A stretch of 64,000 nucleotides of DNA from Vibrio algarum (GTDB taxonomy: Bacteria; Pseudomonadota; Gammaproteobacteria; Enterobacterales; Vibrionaceae), in the NCBI RefSeq assembly GCF_028204155.1, contig NZ_JAQLOI010000003.1:868001-932000 (forward strand), read 5' to 3'. A program made the translations under genes and the position numbers. The notes below the pieces were generated by a model, which saw only the letters and a program-made list of their open reading frames with translations, was not told the origin of the DNA and ran no database searches. This document shows, piece after piece, positions 45,825-56,002 of this stretch (within the stretch, counting starts at the first letter, position 1; each line of letters starts with the position of its first letter).

Positions 45825-47249
45825 TTAATAATCAATCCTAGGTATGCTACTCAACACAGGAACGCTGGTGAGAGCACGTAGTTCATCTTGTCTACGAATA
45901 GTGGTATCAAATAATTCCAATAAGGTGGCTATCCCAACACCAAGAAAAATACCCGCGATAAGTCCAGACAGAATATATACCCAGCTAGCAAAATTTGACG
46001 GTTGGCTTGGTGTGAAGGGTAAATCAATAACCTTTACTCGTTTATTTTGTTCGAAGTTACCTAAAGATCCCGTTAATTGCGCCATTTCGAACCGCTCGAC
46101 AAGTTCATCATAGAGGCGTCTTTTATTGGTGACACTACGGGTAAGATTAAATAGATTTTTGGATTGATCTCCAAATTGGTTTGTCTCTTGTTCCAGTTCA
46201 TAGATCATCTGTTGCAAACTTTTACTTTCTTCTTGGAGAGATTCGTACTGACTTCTAATCAATTGTAAGCTTTGAAGTTGGGTAATTAGCAGAGGTTGCA
46301 CATTACCCATCTGTGATAACTGAATGCTGCTGGCGATGTCCCATAGCTTATCACTAGAAAGATTGGATGCGCTGACGTTGACCATTGCCTCACGTTCAGC
46401 TTCTAATCTAAAAAGTTCTCTTTTTTGGCTTGTACCGCACTGTGATTTTCGGTGTAATTTGCACTTAACAGAGTAAGTTGACTGCGAGCATCTATAATTT
46501 GCTCTTCTATTTTTCCGACAACGGGATTGGTTCTAGATAGCTGTTGGTCAAGGCTGCCGAGACTTTTTTCGACACCGGCAAGCGAGGCTTTTTTCAGATA
46601 AAGTCTGCTTAAGTGCGGCGAGTCTTGATAGCTTTTCGTTTTGCCGCTCTGGAGAGACATTGGGATTCAGATTTTGGAAATCAGCCAATGCTTGTTCTGC
46701 ATTATTGAGTTCTTCTAAACGTTTATTGATGTGGAAAGTAAGAAATTCAGCCGAATCTTTGATTGAGGATCTTTCCGGTGCCAGTACTTGATCGATAAAG
46801 TGGTCGCTGATTGATTCTAGCAGCGCTTTCATCCCTGTAGGCTCTGAAGCAGTCAGTTTAATTTGTACAAATTCTTTTCCTAATAGATGCACAGAGACAC
46901 GGTTAGACAATGTTTCAATCACTTTTTCCGACTCTTTTTCGCTCATGCTGGCATTAATCAAACCAAGATTCAGAGCAACAGATTGGAGAATATGTCGGCT
47001 CTTAAGTAGAGTACTCAGGGCGTTTATTCGATCTTTGAATCCCGTTGAAACCGCGATATCTTCAAGAAATGGATTCATTTTTGCCGTTTCTTGAATAAGC
47101 ATGCTGGTGTGGGAATGATATTGAGCAGGCGCGAGTTTACTGACGATAAACCCAACAAAAGGCATGATGAGAATAGGCATCATAATGATATATCTACGTC
47201 GCCATGCTCCTTGCATGATCGCGAGTAATTTTATTTTTAGCTCTATCAT
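45825..47249 (-). pseudogene. sypO: Polysaccharide chain-length protein (SypO-like, Wzz/GumC type; two frameshifts)
   Basis: An inner-membrane co-polymerase that sets polymer length. There is an N-terminal helix (MMPILIMPFVGFIVSKLAP), a long periplasmic coiled-coil region, and a second helix near the C-terminus (SGLIAGIFLGVGIATLLELF). The frame breaks twice: an extra base at T6 46589-46594 and a missing base at about 46421-46426. Correcting both gives exactly 474 residues. The ATG at 47249 has GGAG upstream and overlaps the preceding stop (ATGA). There is no fused kinase domain; sypD supplies that part. Confidence 0.82.
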
Positions 47250-48361
47250 AATAACTCCAATAGCCAATTGAGAAATTGGCTGCGCTCTGACCAACTTTGA
47301 TTCGAAACGGCTTGTCTTGAGATGCGAGGAGCTTGCGCGGCTCGGTAAAGTTGTTGGCGAAATTCGTCGTGTGTCGATGCAACATGTACGTGCTGTTGGT
47401 AGGGTTCTAGTGAAGGAAAATTAACAGTGACAATAGGCTGACGAGACGCCATGTATTCCATTAATTTTAGGGGATTACATGACCGTATTTGTGGGTTGTC
47501 AATAAATGGCAGCATACTCACATCCCAGTGTTGACTGTAGCTGGGCAGCATGTGATGAGGACGACTGCCTAAATAGAATACATTGTCTAAATTTGGCAGC
47601 TTTAGCTGATCCAATTCGTTAGGGCCTATAAAGACAAAATTCCAATCGGGCATCGATTTCGCTAAAAACTCAATGAGCGGATAATCTATCCAATTAGATA
47701 GGCTGCCATAGAAGCCGGCAATGGGTTTTCCTGTAGGAAGATCTTCGGCTCTTTGTGTCGGTTGGGTGAACAGCTCAGTATCGACGCCATGAGGTAAAAG
47801 GTGTGTCTTGGCCTGTGGGAATTTAAGTCTAAGGCTGTCACTCGCTGTCAGAATGAGATCCGCTTTATCGACTAATTTTTTCTCGTGATTCGTGACAGTA
47901 CGATGGTCTACGCCAGCTAAGGCATTAAAGTCGTCACCACAGTAGTAAACTACGGCCGATTCGCCCAAATTACCGCAAAGGTCGGCTGTGGTAGGGAGTG
48001 ATGACCAAAGGATAGGGTTAGTGAGGTTTGCTTGTTCAATAACCGGCTTTAGTTGGCTTATTATCATGTCTTTTGCGATATATCGCGCAAGTTTTGATTG
48101 TGGGGCTGGAATGGTTAATAAGTCCACCTCAATGATGTTGTCATGCTCGATTCTTTGACTGGCTCTATTTTGCTTGCTTTGTCTTTTAGGTATTAACTTG
48201 TCATATACTCTCTTTAGGTCTTTACTGCTTAACTTTGGTTGCCTCAACCCAATGGAATTTATCCAAACCACTTTTCTATCCTTTGCCAAACGGGTAATTA
48301 GGTGCTGTGTGCTAGAAGGTAAGCCACCCAAGTCTTCTCCAAATACAATCAGATCACGCAT
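47246..48361 (-). CDS. sypN: Glycosyltransferase (SypN-like)
   Basis: A 371-residue GT-B enzyme. Recognisable segments are FGEDLGGLPSSTQHLITRLA at the N-terminus, DLILTASDSLRLKFPQAKTH, and a donor region with GFYGSLSNWIDYPLIEFLAK and NPLKLMEYMASRQPIVTVNF. It lies between the acyltransferase and chain-length genes, the sypN position in V. fischeri, and overlaps sypO. Substrate is unknown. The syp letter is assigned by order and not by a database match. Confidence 0.8.
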   Translation of the reverse strand: MRDLIVFGEDLGGLPSSTQHLITRLAKDRKVVWINSIGLRQPKLSSKDLKRVYDKLIPKRQSKQNRASQRIEHDNIIEVDLLTIPAPQSKLARYIAKDMIISQLKPVIEQANLTNPILWSSLPTTADLCGNLGESAVVYYCGDDFNALAGVDHRTVTNHEKKLVDKADLILTASDSLRLKFPQAKTHLLPHGVDTELFTQPTQRAEDLPTGKPIAGFYGSLSNWIDYPLIEFLAKSMPDWNFVFIGPNELDQLKLPNLDNVFYLGSRPHHMLPSYSQHWDVSMLPFIDNPQIRSCNPLKLMEYMASRQPIVTVNFPSLEPYQQHVHVASTHDEFRQQLYRAAQAPRISRQAVSNQSWSERSQFLNWLLELL

Positions 48362-48394
48362 AATTCGCCTCAGTTTTATGGTTATGAAAAAGTT

Positions 48395-49104
48395 TTAGTT
48401 AATCGATCGAATAACTCTTGCAGGGTTACCAGCTGCAATGACAAAGGAAGGTATGCTTTTGGTTACTACACTGCCTGCAGCGACGACGGACCCTTTACCA
48501 ATCGTAACGCCTTTATGTACGGTGACATTTGAACCCAGCCATACATCGTCCTCTAGCGTAATGTCCCCAATTTGATTAATAAGATCGGGATGACCTGCAG
48601 CTCGACTTTTAGCGTCAATTGGATGGCCGGAATAGCCAAATAGAGAGGTTCTTCCTGCTATTCTTACATTGTTTCCAATAACTACCTTAGTGCCAACGGC
48701 GATAGTGGTTTGCCAACCAATACCCACATTGTCGCCAACTATGAGCGAGGGTTGGTGGCTCGCTGAGCGTCCGCTAAACGTGGTTTGCCCCGATATTCGG
48801 CAGTTTTGTCCAATAGCTATAGAAAGGGGGCCGGAAATAAAAGGAATGCCTGTGTAAAGATAAAGATTTTTCCCACAGAAATTTACTCGCCCTTTGAACG
48901 CCGGCGTGTAAAGGAATATGCGTGTAAGGCTGCCGAATAGATTTCTACTGAAAAGGACAAGCCAGTAGAGGCACTTGTTAAGTAACCTAGGAGTAGGTAG
49001 GTCAAAGCTTCTAATTTTTTTAACCACACAAATATTTTTTGATAATGTGGATCTGGATGGTTTTTTAGCCAGTTTTTGATGTTATTTGGAGAAATAGTGG
49101 TCAT
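48395..49104 (-). pseudogene. sypM: Hexapeptide acyltransferase (SypM-like; one frameshift)
   Basis: A left-handed beta-helix O-acetyltransferase that probably decorates the polysaccharide. Hexapeptide repeats are seen in SIAIGQNCRISGQTTFSG and ITLEDDVWLGSNVTVHKG, followed by GSVVAAGSVVTKSIPS. The frame breaks at T7 49015-49021; adding one base joins the N-terminal piece (49104 to about 49020) to the rest, for exactly 236 residues. Starting only at the internal Met (49027) would miss the first 30 residues or so. A SypG-like palindrome and a weak sigma-54 promoter lie upstream, as known for sypM. Confidence 0.82.
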
Positions 49105-49141
49105 GTGAACGTCTCATTCTGCTTTATTTCTTTAAAGACTT

Positions 49142-49156
49142 TCACAGAATGTGCCA
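49142..49156 (-). promoter_or_regulatory. Weak sigma-54-like promoter upstream of sypM
   Basis: On the minus strand TGGCACATTCTGTGA has a perfect -24 element and GA in place of GC at -12, with correct spacing. The predicted start is about 27 bp before the ATG. Confidence 0.5.
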
Positions 49157-49191
49157 GATAATAAATAACATAAAATCAGGTGGTTATGTTT

Positions 49192-50577
49192 TTATTTTTT
49201 TAGATTCTCATTTTGACAAGCAATTTGAGCAACACAAATGGTGAGTGCTGCAAGGATATAAATGGGCCAATTGAACCCTTGGGTCAAAAAAGTCCCCGAG
49301 ACGGCGGTACCAATCAGCCCTGCATAAACTGCATTAGCCATCGTATTTACGCTGGCTGTGCAGGTTTGATTTTTTAGATTATTCACTGTTTTTCTGGCTG
49401 TTCTGATGAGGGATACGATAAAGCTAATGAATACGATGAGCCCGAGTATCCCTGTTTCAGCTAATACACCAAACCAAGTGCTATGAACCGCGTGATTTAG
49501 ACCATCCCAATGGGAACTGTAATAAAAATAATTAGAATAAAAATTGTTAAGCCCAACGCCAGTCAACGGGTTTTCTATGGCCATTCGATATGCTGCTTGC
49601 CATGCATATAAACGTCCCATCGCCGATGCATCGACACCAACTTCAGCAGCGCCACCAGAAGCTCGTTGCGAAATATCGGCAACGAAATAGAGAAATAGTG
49701 CCACCGCAATACCAAGGGAAACTAACAAGGCTTTGGACCTGATTCTAAATAAAACCAGTACAGAGAAAATAGCCAGAGTACCGAGTAACCCACCTCTACT
49801 TTGAGTCGCTACAATCGAAAAAACCAGTATTGCGCTTGTCAGCAATCCAAAAAATCTAAGTAGTAAGCGGTTTTGTTTGACAATGAAAGTTGATATTGAA
49901 AAGGCGAGCGGAAACATAAGTACCAAGGCTAAATCGTTTGGGTCACCTAACATTGAGCCGATATCACGACCAATTGTTACCCGAGTCCCTTCGACCAATC
50001 CAATACCATTTATTGAGTTGTATAGGGCAGTACAACCGACCAAAAAGCCTGAAGCGTTGATAAGAAGGGTGATGTAAGAGAGGTACTTTTCTCGGTTTAC
50101 TATCCAGACAATAGCCAGCGTCATAACCATGATTTTCCAATAAATATTTTTAAAATATTCAATGGCAATAGGACGGCTGGACGCGAGAGCAATGCCAATC
50201 AATATGAGAATCCAGAAGGCGGCAAGCCATGATAGAGATGGATGCCAGTACGGGGTGAGCCTTCGGCTGACAAGACTGTGCCAAGCAAGAGCAACCAGCG
50301 CACCCGCAGACAGCAACAACGGAATCTTTAGTGGATAAAGAGCCGGAATGACTTCATGAATTCGAAAAAATGAAAAGAGAACAAAGAAGATAACCAGCCA
50401 AAATATATGATTTAAAACAAAAAGAATACCTAACGGTAAAGCGCATAAGACAAGTGCTACGACGGGGTTAGGGGCAAAGTACCAGATAAGTGAAATCAAT
50501 GAGCAGCACAATACAACTAGCGTCGCACCGCAAAAACGAGAATTAGGTCGATCGTTGATACTCGTAAGTACAGTCAT
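49192..50577 (-). CDS. sypL: O-antigen ligase/polymerase-like membrane protein (SypL-like)
   Basis: A 461-residue polytopic protein with about 11-12 membrane segments and a large periplasmic loop. The Wzy/WaaL-type loop is recognised by AYRMAIENPLTGVGLNNFYS and HAVHSTWFGVLAETGILGLI. It polymerises repeat units or ligates the polymer on the periplasmic side. It overlaps the flippase gene by four bases (ATGA). Its 3' end carries the SypG-like site for sypM. Confidence 0.85.
   Translation of the reverse strand: MTVLTSINDRPNSRFCGATLVVLCCSLISLIWYFAPNPVVALVLCALPLGILFVLNHIFWLVIFFVLFSFFRIHEVIPALYPLKIPLLLSAGALVALAWHSLVSRRLTPYWHPSLSWLAAFWILILIGIALASSRPIAIEYFKNIYWKIMVMTLAIVWIVNREKYLSYITLLINASGFLVGCTALYNSINGIGLVEGTRVTIGRDIGSMLGDPNDLALVLMFPLAFSISTFIVKQNRLLLRFFGLLTSAILVFSIVATQSRGGLLGTLAIFSVLVLFRIRSKALLVSLGIAVALFLYFVADISQRASGGAAEVGVDASAMGRLYAWQAAYRMAIENPLTGVGLNNFYSNYFYYSSHWDGLNHAVHSTWFGVLAETGILGLIVFISFIVSLIRTARKTVNNLKNQTCTASVNTMANAVYAGLIGTAVSGTFLTQGFNWPIYILAALTICVAQIACQNENLKK
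49205..49219. promoter_or_regulatory. SypG-like half-palindrome upstream of sypM
   Basis: TTCTCATTTTGACAA keeps one perfect TTCTCA arm and a degenerate second arm. It lies inside the 3' end of sypL, about 63 bp from the promoter. Confidence 0.55.
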
Positions 50578-52019
50578 AATCGACCCAGTCTTTTGCTATT
50601 ACTTTGGGCTAATATTGGCAATAAAGGTGTCATACCAGTGAGATTTGCGACAACCAAAAGGCTTAACGGTGCAACGATAGCCAGACAACACTGAATGATG
50701 AGTGTATTCAGGGTATAGGAACCGAAAATGAAAGCGGCGGTAAATACAAATACCATGGTGATAGCTCGAATTTGATAGGGAATGAAATACCACCTCTGAC
50801 TTAAAGTAACGATCAAAGCGAGTTTAAGAAATTGAGCGATATTTAGGGCCAAAATGACTCCCCAAATACCGGACTCTTTAAGTAACCATGCCGCGGAAAT
50901 ACCAACGATAGCGGCGATAATATTTATGGCCAATAGTGCGTTAGTTTTCTTCTTGTAGAGAATGCCGATATTCACGATTTCGCCCAGTTCTTTCATCAGA
51001 GCAATGGAAAGCGTGCCCAGTACATATTTTGTAGACTCTGAATAGCTTTCAGGAAGTGCAAGAGTGATAAAAGCGGGGGCTAAATAAGCAATCGATACGG
51101 TTAACATTGCAATCCAGACTATTCCGTATTGGGATAACCTTGCGGTTGATTTTGGCCCGCAACTTTCCATATGTTGAAATCTTTTGGGCATCCACCAAAG
51201 GCCGTAAGGTTGAACAAGAATGCACATGGCGAGTGAGAACTTAAGTGCAATGGCGTAAACAGCAATATCTGTCAGAGATCCTGAATAAGCGAGTATCCAA
51301 CGATCGGCCCCATTTAAGGCAAATCCAATCGTACTGGCTAAGGCCAGTGGAAAGCAGTAACGCAAAAATATTCTAGTCTGTTTCCTACTGGGGAGGACAA
51401 AAGACCAATAATTTATTCGGTGAAGAATACCTAATTGGATCCCGTGTGAGATAACGGAAGATAACAGTATTCCGGAGACACCTGCTTCTAGTCGTATAGC
51501 GACAATAACTAAAATTATTTGTAATAAGGCGCTTCCCGCAGTGACGGCGACAAAGCACTTTGCTCGGTCTTTCATTCTCAACCATGCTAACGATATTCCT
51601 AAAGCCCCTTCGATAGATAACCCAAAGGCTAAAATTGAAAATTCTTGATGGCTAACAAAATCAATAGAATGGGTGAGTACATGCTTAGACAATAGAATTA
51701 ACACAGGGAAACTGGTGAGCGCCATCAATGTGGTTAAGGTGTAAATTTGATTGGCGACCTGTTTTTTGCTTGATGGATTTTTGCGTACACCGGAATAACG
51801 ATACAGTGCTTCGTGCATGGATAGATTGATAATTAGACCAAGAAAGGCGGCAATACTGCCTAGAAATTCAAGCTTACCTACCTGTTCAATGGCTAAGTTG
51901 GCAGCGACAAATGGCAGCATAATAAGGGATAATCCCTTCATTAAAAATAGCCCTATTCCATAATAGGCAACGTTGCTAAAGCTTGAGGGCAGAGAGAATG
52001 GAATTTTCATGTTAGTCAC
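50574..52019 (-). CDS. sypK: Oligosaccharide flippase (SypK-like, Wzx family)
   Basis: A 481-residue inner-membrane protein with about 14 membrane segments of the polysaccharide-transport MATE/Wzx class. N-terminal YYGIGLFLMKGLSLIMLPFV and the mid-protein SGSLTDIAVYAIALKFSLAM are typical. It flips lipid-linked repeats to the periplasm. It overlaps the upstream glycosyltransferase by eight bases and sypL by four, so translation is coupled. Confidence 0.85.
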   Translation of the reverse strand: MTNMKIPFSLPSSFSNVAYYGIGLFLMKGLSLIMLPFVAANLAIEQVGKLEFLGSIAAFLGLIINLSMHEALYRYSGVRKNPSSKKQVANQIYTLTTLMALTSFPVLILLSKHVLTHSIDFVSHQEFSILAFGLSIEGALGISLAWLRMKDRAKCFVAVTAGSALLQIILVIVAIRLEAGVSGILLSSVISHGIQLGILHRINYWSFVLPSRKQTRIFLRYCFPLALASTIGFALNGADRWILAYSGSLTDIAVYAIALKFSLAMCILVQPYGLWWMPKRFQHMESCGPKSTARLSQYGIVWIAMLTVSIAYLAPAFITLALPESYSESTKYVLGTLSIALMKELGEIVNIGILYKKKTNALLAINIIAAIVGISAAWLLKESGIWGVILALNIAQFLKLALIVTLSQRWYFIPYQIRAITMVFVFTAAFIFGSYTLNTLIIQCCLAIVAPLSLLVVANLTGMTPLLPILAQSNSKRLGRL

Positions 52020-53216
52020 TCCTCACTGCACGGCTGTATGGGTGCGAAATTGCATAGACAATCTCGCGATAACTGGTTTCTGCATGATAATTCTCGGCCA
52101 CTTTTTTCGCTTTCTGACCTAGCATCGGAATTAATTCGGGGGAGTGAATGAGTTTTTTAATCGAGAGAAAAAGATCTTTTGAATTGTTGGGTTGGTATTT
52201 AATACAGTCAACATTATGAGTCAATATTCTATCCCAGTACGCGCCATCTCTTGGGATCAAGACACACATTCCCGCAGCCATCGCTTCTAATATCGATAAT
52301 CCAAAAGGTTCATTCTGGCTGGTAGAAGCGAAAATATTGTTTTGTGATCTCACTTCATCAAGGTTTCTTGGGTTTTGATGCCAAGTAAAACAAGGCAGAT
52401 CTACGGGAGCTTGAGAGATAGAAAGCGCAGTGCGTTCTGGTTTTATATAACAAATATCGGTGGGAATAGGCGTTGATTCGGCTAAATGTTTACCCGCATC
52501 AATGAGGGTGTCTAACCCTTTCCATTTTAGTAGTGATGCTGACCAAAAAAGACGTGGCTCACCGTAAGTACAGGAAGTAGGCCAATGGTGATGACTAATA
52601 CCATTAGTGAAAAATAGATACCGTGGTGTAGACAATGTAAATTGGGCGAATTCCGTTGCTGATTCAGTATTCACTTTCCAACTGAAATAATGGATAAATG
52701 CTGCGTTAATCGAAGGATGAGCAGATTCGAGAGCAAAGATTAAATCTGCTTTGACTAAACAGTATCCAATTGAGCGTGAACAACCCACGGGACCGTGAAT
52801 AAGCTGAATCAATTTAAAATGATAAAAAGGTTTAATCAGATAGAGTGCCATGTCTATGCCCGGTCCTGACATTCCAACAACCGAATTTACAGGGTGAATA
52901 CGAAGCAAGGTCATCATAAGCATGAGCGCAAAATAAAGCTGTTTTATCCAAAATCGCACCCCATGGCTTGCCGAGAAAAAAATTTAGGAGCCTTTAGATG
53001 AATGAGTTTGATTTGATGAGTATTTAATGAAAACTCTTTTTGCCAACATGAAGGGTTGACGGTTAATACAGTAAAAAAGACATCATCACTATGACACTGA
53101 TTTAATGCCTCTTGCGTGGCGACTTTGGAACCCCCAAAAAATGGGATAGGGTCAAATACTAGGCAGTGATTTTCTGGTTGTTCTTTGCGAGTTGTCTGTT
53201 TCATACCAACGTCCAT
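52012..53216 (-). pseudogene. sypI: Glycosyltransferase (SypI-like; one frameshift)
   Basis: A GT4-type enzyme. The N-terminal piece has CLVFDPIPFFGGSKVATQEA; the rest has RLFWSASLLKWKGLDTLIDA and SQNEPFGLSILEAMAAGMCV (the EX7E region). The frame breaks around A7 52976-52982 (a short G4 at about 52962 is the other candidate); one added base gives exactly 401 residues. A strong sigma-54 promoter and SypG-like palindrome lie just upstream, as for sypI in V. fischeri. The first ATG is 53216; an internal Met at 53204 is also possible since the predicted leader is short. Confidence 0.8.
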
Positions 53217-53239
53217 TTGATTGACCGATATGGTATAAA

Positions 53240-53255
53240 AGCAATCTCAATGCCA
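53240..53255 (-). promoter_or_regulatory. Sigma-54 promoter upstream of sypI
   Basis: On the minus strand TGGCATTGAGATTGCT has GG and GC ten bases apart, a near-perfect match. The start falls about 14 bp before the first ATG. Confidence 0.87.
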
Positions 53256-53325
53256 AGCTGGATTTTGTGGTTAACTTATTGAATAAAAGCGTTTTTATAT
53301 AAATGTAATATTTCATCCTATTTCT

Positions 53326-53341
53326 TTCTCAAATTGAGAAT
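53326..53341. promoter_or_regulatory. SypG-like palindrome upstream of sypI
   Basis: TTCTCAAATTGAGAAT, a perfect 6-3-6 palindrome, its centre about 85 bp upstream of the promoter centre. Confidence 0.8.
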
Positions 53342-53360
53342 CAAATTAATAAGGGGGAAA

Positions 53361-54449
53361 TTATCGATTTAACACCTCTTCATACTGTTCTAGATATTGG
53401 GGAATAACCGCTTGTATTGAGAAATGATGTTCGATGGTTTGGCGTGCTTTTTTTCGAATTTCCGCCTTATGCACTTCTGAGAGAGTTAACCAACTGTTTA
53501 GTGATTGCCTTAATGCTTCCACATTGGATCCTATCCAACCATTTTTATCATGTTCGATAAGTGAACTTATCGCGCCAACATTTGTTGAAATAACGGGAAT
53601 ACCTCGGCTCATCGCTTCTAGTGCGGCCATTGGTAATCCTTCAAACCGCGATGTGATTAGAAGTACACCAATGTTATCCCACACCGCGTTCATGTCGTCG
53701 ATATGGCCGTGAAACAGGACATTTTCTGTCGCCAATGGTTTCAGTTCTGCCGCCATTGGACCAGAGCCATATAGATGAAAATGATCATTTGGAAAATATT
53801 GCGCTAATGCGAGGTATCTATCGGGTGCTTTTTCATGACTCAACCTGCCTACATAGGCAATATTTTTACCAAAATGTTTAGGGTAAGGGGGAAGTGAAAC
53901 AAAGTTATTTAACACGACCGTTTTGTCGGGGATTTTATGAGCAATGTCATGACTCACAGCGAAGTTACGGTTGGACATGAAGGCAGAGAAACGGTCAAGC
54001 ATATCGTAGAACCTGACCTTACCCTTAGGTGTTTCTCCTGCATGGTAGGTCGTCATTTGTGCGGGTGGATGGCTTTGGGAGTGCCATTTACACTGTAAAC
54101 AGGCGAGTCGACTGATAATGCTCGCTTTGTACCCATGAGCGTGAATCAATTTGGGTTGATGCTGCTGAATGGCACTATAAAAATGCTTTAATATATTAAT
54201 ATGTGGTTTACCGCTAGATAACTCCGATACAAAGTTAAAAGGAATATTGGCTGATGTTAACTTGCTGATAATCGGTTGCGAGTTGGCATATTCCGTTAAT
54301 AGTACGACTCTTACGTTTTGCTTAAACTGAATAAGCCCAGCAGCCAATTCTAAGACATGTGTCTCAATGCCTCCAAAAACTTGGCTGTCCAAGGTTATCC
54401 AGTATTCATTGTTTAATGTTGGTTTAGATTTGAGCTTCGTTGTGTTCAT
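53361..54449 (-). CDS. sypH: Family 4 glycosyltransferase (SypH-like)
   Basis: A 362-residue GT4 enzyme with WITLDSQVFGGIETHVLELA at the N-terminus, NIAYVGRLSHEKAPDRYLAL opening the donor domain, and LITSRFEGLPMAALEAMSRG with the EX7E motif. It overlaps the end of sypG by 26 bases, so the regulator and first transferase are translated from the same message. The sugar is unknown. Confidence 0.87.
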   Translation of the reverse strand: MNTTKLKSKPTLNNEYWITLDSQVFGGIETHVLELAAGLIQFKQNVRVVLLTEYANSQPIISKLTSANIPFNFVSELSSGKPHINILKHFYSAIQQHQPKLIHAHGYKASIISRLACLQCKWHSQSHPPAQMTTYHAGETPKGKVRFYDMLDRFSAFMSNRNFAVSHDIAHKIPDKTVVLNNFVSLPPYPKHFGKNIAYVGRLSHEKAPDRYLALAQYFPNDHFHLYGSGPMAAELKPLATENVLFHGHIDDMNAVWDNIGVLLITSRFEGLPMAALEAMSRGIPVISTNVGAISSLIEHDKNGWIGSNVEALRQSLNSWLTLSEVHKAEIRKKARQTIEHHFSIQAVIPQYLEQYEEVLNR

Positions 54450-55911
54450 CCTCGGTTTCCCAAGCTAGTTTTTTACGATAAACAGTCGAAGGGCTCAGCT
54501 CTAATAGAACCGCCGCACTGAGAACATTACCATCGCAAAAATCGATAGCGTTTTGGATTGTCTCTCTTTCAACTTGCCACATTGGCCGGATGGTTGAGTG
54601 AGTTGGTTTGTTTACTACTCTCTGTTCTGTGGTTTGTTCTGCCGTTTGTAACTCGTCAATCATAGGTTCTTCAATCTGCTTTCTTTCTATATGTTCAACG
54701 ACTTCGACAGGACGTGTTTTTTTATCTTCTTTCGTTGTGCTGTTGTCGTTTAATTGAGCAGGTAGGTGCTCTATTGCAACATGAGTATCGTCGTTGAGAA
54801 CAACAATATTACGAATAATATTTTGTAACTGGCGAACGTTCCCAGGCCACCGATAACATTTCATTCGTTGTTGAACCTGTTTATCAAGACCGGTAAATTT
54901 TTTACCATCTTGTTTCGCATAAATCTTAAGGAAGTGGTTTGCTAGAGTAATGATGTCTTTACCGCGTTCTCTTAGGGGCGGCATTTCTATTGGAATAACG
55001 TGTACTCGATAGTAAAGATCTTCTCGGAATCGGCCTTCTTCGACTTCTTGGAGAGGGTCTCGATTGGTGGCACAAATAATGCGCACATCTACTTTTTTCT
55101 CTTTGCTATCACCCAAAGGTGTAAAGGTGCCTGTTTGAAGAAACCGCAGCAGTTTCTTTTGCATCTCTAGTTCCATTTCACACAATTCGTCTAGAAATAA
55201 AGTGCCACCGTGGGCCTGCATTGCTGCCCCTTTTCTATCCGTCGTTGCTCCAGTGAAAGCACCTCTAACATGACCAAAAATCTCACTTTCCATTAGGTCT
55301 CTTGGGATAGCACCACAATTTATTGCGATGAATGGCCTATTTTTTCTATCGCTTTGCCGATGGATAGCTTCTGCGCATACCTCTTTACCTGTACCACTTT
55401 CGCCATTTATAAATACACTTGCGTTAGTAGGGGCAACAGAATCAATGGTTTTATATACCGCTTGCATTTGTACACTAGAGCCAATAAAACCGTGAAAATT
55501 AGAGCGATCCAAGCTATTTTCAAGGTCTTCTACTAAGTGTTCCAATTTGGCATTTTTTAAGTGAATGCGGATAGATGTTTTAAGTCTTTCGGCTTGAATA
55601 GGTTTCTCTAGAAAATCTTTAGCCCCGCGTTGGATTAAACTTATGGCGACATCCACGGAACCATGAGCAGTAGCAATGATGACGGATGAAGGGATTTCGT
55701 TCTCTTGTATCCATTCCAGTATCTCTTGACCACTAATATCCGGCAGTTGTAAATCAAGAATAACCAACTGTGGTGCATAGTTAAGAATGAAATTTTTTGC
55801 TTCTTTTCCTGTCTCTACATGCAGTAGGTCATATGCTTCATCCTTGACGTACTGTTTGTACAAAATTGCGAGTGACGTTGAGTCTTCGACAAGTAATACT
55901 TTTGGCCGCAT
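54424..55911 (-). CDS. sypG: Sigma-54-dependent response regulator (SypG-like)
   Basis: A 495-residue NtrC-type activator. The receiver domain has the phospho-acceptor Asp53 in QLVILDLQLPDISG. The AAA+ domain has the Walker A GESGTGKE, the sigma-54 contact motif RGAFTGAT and Walker B GGTLFLDELCEME. A Fis-type HTH closes the protein (GNVLSAAVLLELSPSTVYRK), preceded by an acidic linker of about 60 residues. In V. fischeri SypG activates syp promoters at sigma-54 sites, and such sites with matching palindromes are present here. It lies 91 bp downstream of the sypF stop. Confidence 0.93.
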   Translation of the reverse strand: MRPKVLLVEDSTSLAILYKQYVKDEAYDLLHVETGKEAKNFILNYAPQLVILDLQLPDISGQEILEWIQENEIPSSVIIATAHGSVDVAISLIQRGAKDFLEKPIQAERLKTSIRIHLKNAKLEHLVEDLENSLDRSNFHGFIGSSVQMQAVYKTIDSVAPTNASVFINGESGTGKEVCAEAIHRQSDRKNRPFIAINCGAIPRDLMESEIFGHVRGAFTGATTDRKGAAMQAHGGTLFLDELCEMELEMQKKLLRFLQTGTFTPLGDSKEKKVDVRIICATNRDPLQEVEEGRFREDLYYRVHVIPIEMPPLRERGKDIITLANHFLKIYAKQDGKKFTGLDKQVQQRMKCYRWPGNVRQLQNIIRNIVVLNDDTHVAIEHLPAQLNDNSTTKEDKKTRPVEVVEHIERKQIEEPMIDELQTAEQTTEQRVVNKPTHSTIRPMWQVERETIQNAIDFCDGNVLSAAVLLELSPSTVYRKKLAWETEDEHNEAQI

Positions 55912-56002
55912 ACCTATACCTTTTATATTTTTATTATGGATTTCTACTTTTAAAGATAGGCTTACTATAGGCCATATAAAAGTTTATTCCTGTTATATCT
56001 TA